Shown here: positions 59,373 through 64,000 of the stretch, piece by piece
Numbering within the stretch: position 1 is the stretch's first letter
How the letters are laid out: each line of letters begins with the position of its first letter
DNA from: Erythroxylum novogranatense
Taxonomy: Eukaryota; Streptophyta; Magnoliopsida; Malpighiales; Erythroxylaceae
Assembly: GCA_029891385.1 (NCBI GenBank)
Contig: CM057226.1
Coordinates: forward strand, 9,851,225-9,915,224
DNA length: 64,000 nt
Direction of reading: 5' to 3'
Position numbers and translations under genes: made by a program
The notes under the pieces: generated by a model
The model's input: the letters and a program-made list of their open reading frames with translations, nothing else
Database searches by the model: none
What the model was told of the DNA's origin: nothing

Positions 59373-60285
59373 TAGAGATTTTGGTCTCTTTGCCATCTCT
59401 CGACTTCAACCTATTCTTCAACTTGTCTTATCTTTTGGGATTGCTGCTCTTTCTTCTTCTTCTGCTTTCAACCACAGGAGCCTACATATTTTTTACACCA
59501 ATTTCCTTCCTCCTAATCTCTTTATTGAACATGCTTTCTTTAATAACATCCTAATAAAGCACGTCATTTGGACTGTAGTTGTTGATAATCAGGACCAAAG
59601 TTTCCCAACTATCTAGCAAAGGACTTAACAAAAAATATGATTGTAATTCATTATCAAGGACAATCTTCATAGTGGTTAACTTGTTGATGATGTCCTAAAT
59701 TTTTTGAGATGCTCCAATACTAATTTTTTAGCCTTCAACTTCAGGTTTACAATCTTTTTAATCAAAGAAGCCTTATTGTGAGCTGTTTTTCTTTCATAAA
59801 GATCCTTTAACTTCTTTCACAACTTGAAAGGATTTGTCTCTTAGGATACATGATTGAAGATGCTGACATTAATCCATCGTCTAATAGTTCCCAAGGTCTT
59901 CCAATTCAACTTCTCCCACTCTTTATCTGTCATCTTCTCTAGCTTAGATGGGACATTAACTTTTGTAGTACTATCCACATCGATTAGATCATAGAGATCC
60001 TTGCATTATAGGAGATCTTCCATCATAGGTCGCTATATTCAGTAGTTAGTCGACATCAATTTCATCATAAAGCTATTTCCTCTCTCCATACCGAAGGCTC
60101 TAATACCATTTATTATACTCTAATACCACTTGGTGGGGCTCCAAGCAATAATATTTATAAGATGTTTAAGTTCGCTCAACCAATAACAAACGACTATCAC
60201 AATAAAGATGACTAAAAGAAAATAGACACAAGATTTTAAGGTGGAAAATTTTTGAGTATAAAGTGAAAAAATCTAAGGGGGTAGT

Positions 60286-61201
60286 TGTTCTTTTTTAACT
60301 CAAGTGTATTCATCTTTGTTTCTACTTATTTTAATCACTTGAGTTGTTAATTTAATTATCTTTATTATTAAATAGTGAGTGTAAATCCTCTGTTAAGGTT
60401 AGTACGAGGCGGTCGTACTATTAGGTGTGAAATTCTTTCACGAGAAGTGAGGTTAAGAGATAGTGTCAAGAGTTGAGTGGTGTTGGCTCAGTAAAACCTT
60501 GGGTAATCTATTGTACTTCAATGAAAGTGATTAAGCTGGGTGAGGGCCTGCATATATAGACAAGGTGTGCCGAACCGCATTACCAAGTTTTTGGTGTTTT
60601 TTTCATTTTGTTTTTGATTGTTTTTGTTTTATTTTTGTTTATGCTAGAGACCTCCGCGGTAAAATTGGAAAGTTTGTGAAACAATTAACACTTTCGAATT
60701 TTTCAATTGGTATCAGAGAAAGGTCATCGGTTTAGAACTTGGTAGCAAGTTCGTGCAGATCCTGATTTTGCAAACATGGCCATAAGAGAAGGAGCATCAA
60801 TTATTAGGCCACTGATGTTGAACGGTTCCAACTATCTTGCATGGAAATCATAGATGAAAGTCTTCATCTAAGCTCAGGGCACAAAAGCTTGGCATTCGGT
60901 AGTACATGGGTGGATGAATACGATGATCACTGATGATAAAGGAGAGGCAGTTCAAAAAGATCCATCTGAATGGACAAGTGCAGAAGAGGAAAGTGCGCTT
61001 GGAAATTCACAAGCAATGCATGTGATATTCAGTGCTGTTGATAAGGAACACTTCTCAATGATATAAGCTTGTGAATCAGCTAAAGAAGCGTGAGATGCTT
61101 TGCAAACTATTCATGAAAGGTCCAAATTTGTGATAGCGTCAAAACTATAGATGTTAGCTGTGAGGTTTGAAGAACTGAAGATGGATAAAAATGAGACTAT
61201 T
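60286..61201 (+). pseudogene. Copia LTR end, primer-binding site and gag relic
   Basis: A probable LTR ends near 60,703, followed by TTGGTATCAGAGA (primer-binding site). A gag-like reading begins at ATG 60,776: MAIREGASIIRPLMLNGSNY, the usual Copia gag opening, then PSEWTSAEEESALGN. In-frame stops occur at five or more positions where Gln or Trp codons are expected. It is cut at 61,202 by a Gypsy LTR. The left LTR boundary is uncertain. Confidence 0.75.
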
Positions 61202-64000
61202 TGTAGCACCCCACTCCCGCAGGACACGAACCCGACATCGTAGGTGATATTTGAGTCTGTGACCCGCAAGGGTGGCAGGCTAGAGTACTCGAACACAGTC
61301 AAAAACTCAGTATAAATTTTTTTTAATACAATCATATGCGCAAAAATCAGTAGACAATTTGGGCCCGCTTTACTTTGTAAACATAATGTTCACAGATCCA
61401 TAACCAAATTGGGCCCAATTTTATTCATAAACATTTCAGTGATCATATTACAATCAATAAAATTGCAATAGCCCATTTGGGGCCCACTAGAACTATAACA
61501 CTATTTTCCAGAAAAAATGCGGAATACATAATTGTATAAAAGTAAGATGAAACTAATGCAGACGTGGACTGATCCCGACCTCTATCTCTGACTTGTATGC
61601 AGTAGGCATACTCTCGTTTGTCCAACGGGGTACTCTTCAAAGCCTAAAAGATAATTGCAAATTTTGGGTGAGTTTTGCGAACTCAGTGAGGAACCGTCAT
61701 CGATGGTCCACTCAATTCATGCAGCAGTCAAGTATATTACAGATATTTCACAATGTCATATTCAAAAGTATCACATGATTGCACTCAAGCAGTTCACAGA
61801 TTGTTTCACATTAGCATATTCAGAAATACCACATGATTACACTTAAGTAGTTCACAGATTATTTCACATTAGCACATTCAGAAATACCACATGGTTGCTA
61901 TCACACAAGTATATGGCGTTACACCTTTCACTCAATCCAGATATTCAATCAAATGCATATAAAACTCACTTTTCCAATTATTATTTTGTTCTGACCGAGT
62001 TCCTGAACTGTCCCATATAGGGCTCATTAAACGTTAAACGCGTCTTAGGAGTAGGACAGCCCTCTAGGTATGCGCTACTTCCCTTCGAGCTCGAGGCTCT
62101 TTTTCACTCGTTGAGCTTAAAGCTCTGATCGGTGGCGACTCTAGTCACAACAGCCCTTATATTTCATGCACTTATGCCATGCAATGCATCAGTCACGTCT
62201 ACTCATTTTCCCACGTCATCAGACCGTAGTCCGGCATCAGAATCCATTTATTTCACATAAGCATAAAGCATTTTGCCTTTCACTCAATCAAATATATGTA
62301 AGCAGATGTATATGAAATGCCCATGTGACACTTTTCAATTTATTACAGTGTTGTGACCGAGCGCCTGAACTGTCCCAATATGGGCACATTAATCGCTGAG
62401 CACGAGGCTCTAAATCACTGTAGGGCTCGCGACCTGAGTACAATCATTGAGCTTTTAGCTCTCGGTGGCTGCTCCGGTCACAACTGTCATTATCTGCTTA
62501 TGCATTCATGAATGAAATTAATCACATTTTTATACACGTATGCATATCCATGTACACATTCGACAATCACATATATACACATAATTCATCCAGTTTACAC
62601 TCTATAATATCACAATCACACATTAAGAAGCAAGTAGTTCACAGATTCAACTCACATGTCATAGACAGATAACACTTCTATGTCATCGCTTCCCAATACG
62701 TCGGACCTTCTTTCCGAAACCCATAATCAAAACACCATCACAATCACCCGCCATTATTCACCACAGTAGACATATAGTAATTGAGAGAAGCATCTAGGTT
62801 ACTCACAATACGCTCTAAATTAGCACCGGATTCCAATTTCTGGAAATGTCGTATGTGCGGACATTTAGCCTGCACAACTCATTTATGCAAGACACACTTA
62901 CGTCACAATTTGTGCAAGTATAAGTTTTAAATAATGCACATGAATGAAACAAAATATGTATCATGTGTGTTCATGACAATCCCGGTAATATTCCATAATT
63001 CACATCACCAAAATGTGCCCCTATGTCTTAGGAACCCATAAACACTAAAACCACTCAATTCGGATCTCTATAGGTCCAAAAATTTCCAAAACAATTAAGT
63101 ATATGCGGAGAACTAACCAAGTCATAGTCTTTTAATCAGTCCTCTCCCTTTGATTCAATTCATCAATTGCAATTAAATCTCAAATTTCCGCAAATCCACA
63201 TGGAGAGGTAAATAATTGTCTTATGACTCCGAAGCCTCAAGAATCAAGTCAATCAGAGGTCGGACGGACAAGTTATAAGCAAAAGAGTGGAGGGAGGTCA
63301 GTTCAGAAAAATATGTCCTAGTCGACTAGGACATGATTGTAGTCGACTAGGTCGACTACAGTGCCTGACTGGATTCTTTCCTTTCCGACATCCCAACTTG
63401 CCCAGGTCATAACTCCTTACTCCGAACTTCAAATTAGACAAACTGGGTGTCTATTTTATAGAGCAAAGAGAGCTCTACAAGTTTCATGAAGGACACAAAA
63501 ACTAATTCCACTTCTAAAGATGTCAAAAATGCAACCAAAGTTTCTGTTCAATAACAGTTTTCCAGACCAGTACCACATACTTCAAAAACTCATATCTTCC
63601 TATCCCTTTTTCCAAAAATTCCAAAATTTATGTCAAAAGAAAGATCAAACAACATACTTAAATGTTCATAAAAAACATGGAACCAAATTCCATTTCTAAC
63701 CAGATCAAATTCCCTCTTGAATGTGACTGCCCTGTTATAGATTATTAACTACTCACATTGCCTAAATCAGATCCAATCTTTGAAATTTCATAACTCACAA
63801 CTCTTACATCCAAATTTAGCATAATATACCTCACTTTAAAACTAATTCAGTCCCCTACAACTTTCCATAAGACCACTTGAGCTAATTAAACTCACAACAG
63901 TCCAGAATTTAGATTCAATGTACAATCACCATAAAACCTATACTTAGAACAATTTCCAGCACCAAGCACATTAACATACAAAAGTCAACAGGTCATAACT
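61202..64000 (-). repeat. Inverted Gypsy LTR of the element C family (runs off window)
   Basis: It begins TGTAGCACCCCACTCCCGC on the plus strand, the reverse complement of an LTR end like that at 9,140-9,151. Segments matching C's LTR in reverse include GAGCCTCGAGCTCGAAGGGA (62,08x versus 8,461) and GACCTATAGAGATCCGAATT (63,06x versus 7,908). The body or 5' end of the LTR lies beyond 64,000. It contains a GTCGAC cluster at 63,320-63,360 that is not in the C copy. Confidence 0.85.

Larger units (their letters stand above)
54262..60275 (-). mobile_element. Degenerate Copia retrotransposon, antisense copy 2 (split by a solo LTR)
   Basis: LTR-like sequence at 54,262-54,552 continues at 57,119 once the solo LTR is removed (CCCATGC|CATGCAACTC, as in CCCATGCAAC at 50,824). 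The internal part, read on the minus strand, has integrase at 58,066-58,317 and protease at 58,844-59,089. At the right end TGGTATTAGAGC (60,108-60,097) is a diverged initiator-Met primer-binding site. With copy 1 it forms a tandem LTR-internal-LTR-internal-LTR arrangement. Confidence 0.75.

Overview
This window is nuclear DNA from a flowering plant, most likely a eudicot. It is AT-rich, has short GT-AG introns, a plant tRNA-Leu gene, and the usual plant repeats: Copia and Gypsy LTR retrotransposons, a CACTA element, a tRNA-derived SINE and LINE tails. I cannot name the species from sequence alone.

Layout. (1) 1-19,250 is a nested retrotransposon block. An old Copia element (A; its 5' LTR is cut by the window start, its 3' LTR is 17,739-19,250) was split inside its gag zinc knuckle by a Sirevirus-type Copia element (B; 3,320-14,521, target duplication CCTGT on both sides). 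B was in turn split inside gag by a long-LTR Gypsy element (C; LTR 5,336-9,151). C now stops inside reverse transcriptase, where a foldback, tRNA-like insert and a perfect palindrome sit. (2) 19,251-20,450 is an LTR of A's family in inverted orientation, followed by a frameshifted gene fragment and a 1.5-kb CACTA element (21,303-22,814, target duplication AAG). (3) 25-47 kb is the gene island: a small, probably mitochondrial protein gene; a RING-CH membrane E3 ligase (minus); the U2 snRNP subunit SF3B6/p14; tRNA-Leu(AAG); a small Pro/Ser-rich protein with a CCNCC tail; Mediator subunit MED8 (minus, 12 exons); and the CDKC kinase (plus, 12 exons). (4) 49.6-64 kb returns to repeats: a LINE tail, a SINE, two degenerate antisense Copia copies, a 2.57-kb Gypsy solo LTR (target duplication CATGC) with an internal array, a Copia gag relic, and at the right edge an inverted LTR of the Gypsy family seen at 5-9 kb.

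The island is rich in RNA polymerase II expression functions: a Mediator head subunit and a CDK9-like CTD kinase are divergently transcribed from a 656-bp interval, and the SF3b branch-point protein lies 10 kb away. The RING-CH and SF3B6 genes are also head to head. I see no wholly new system. The observations most worth checking are a cluster of heat-shock-element-like motifs in the Copia A leader, the foldback insert and palindrome at the Gypsy break, two GC-AG introns in CDKC, the triplicated SF3B6 stop-codon segment, the array-bearing solo LTR, and the coding-like insertion in the second antisense Copia copy. Exon boundaries were placed by hand from splice consensus and reading phase. Family names rest on motifs I recognise, not on database searches.
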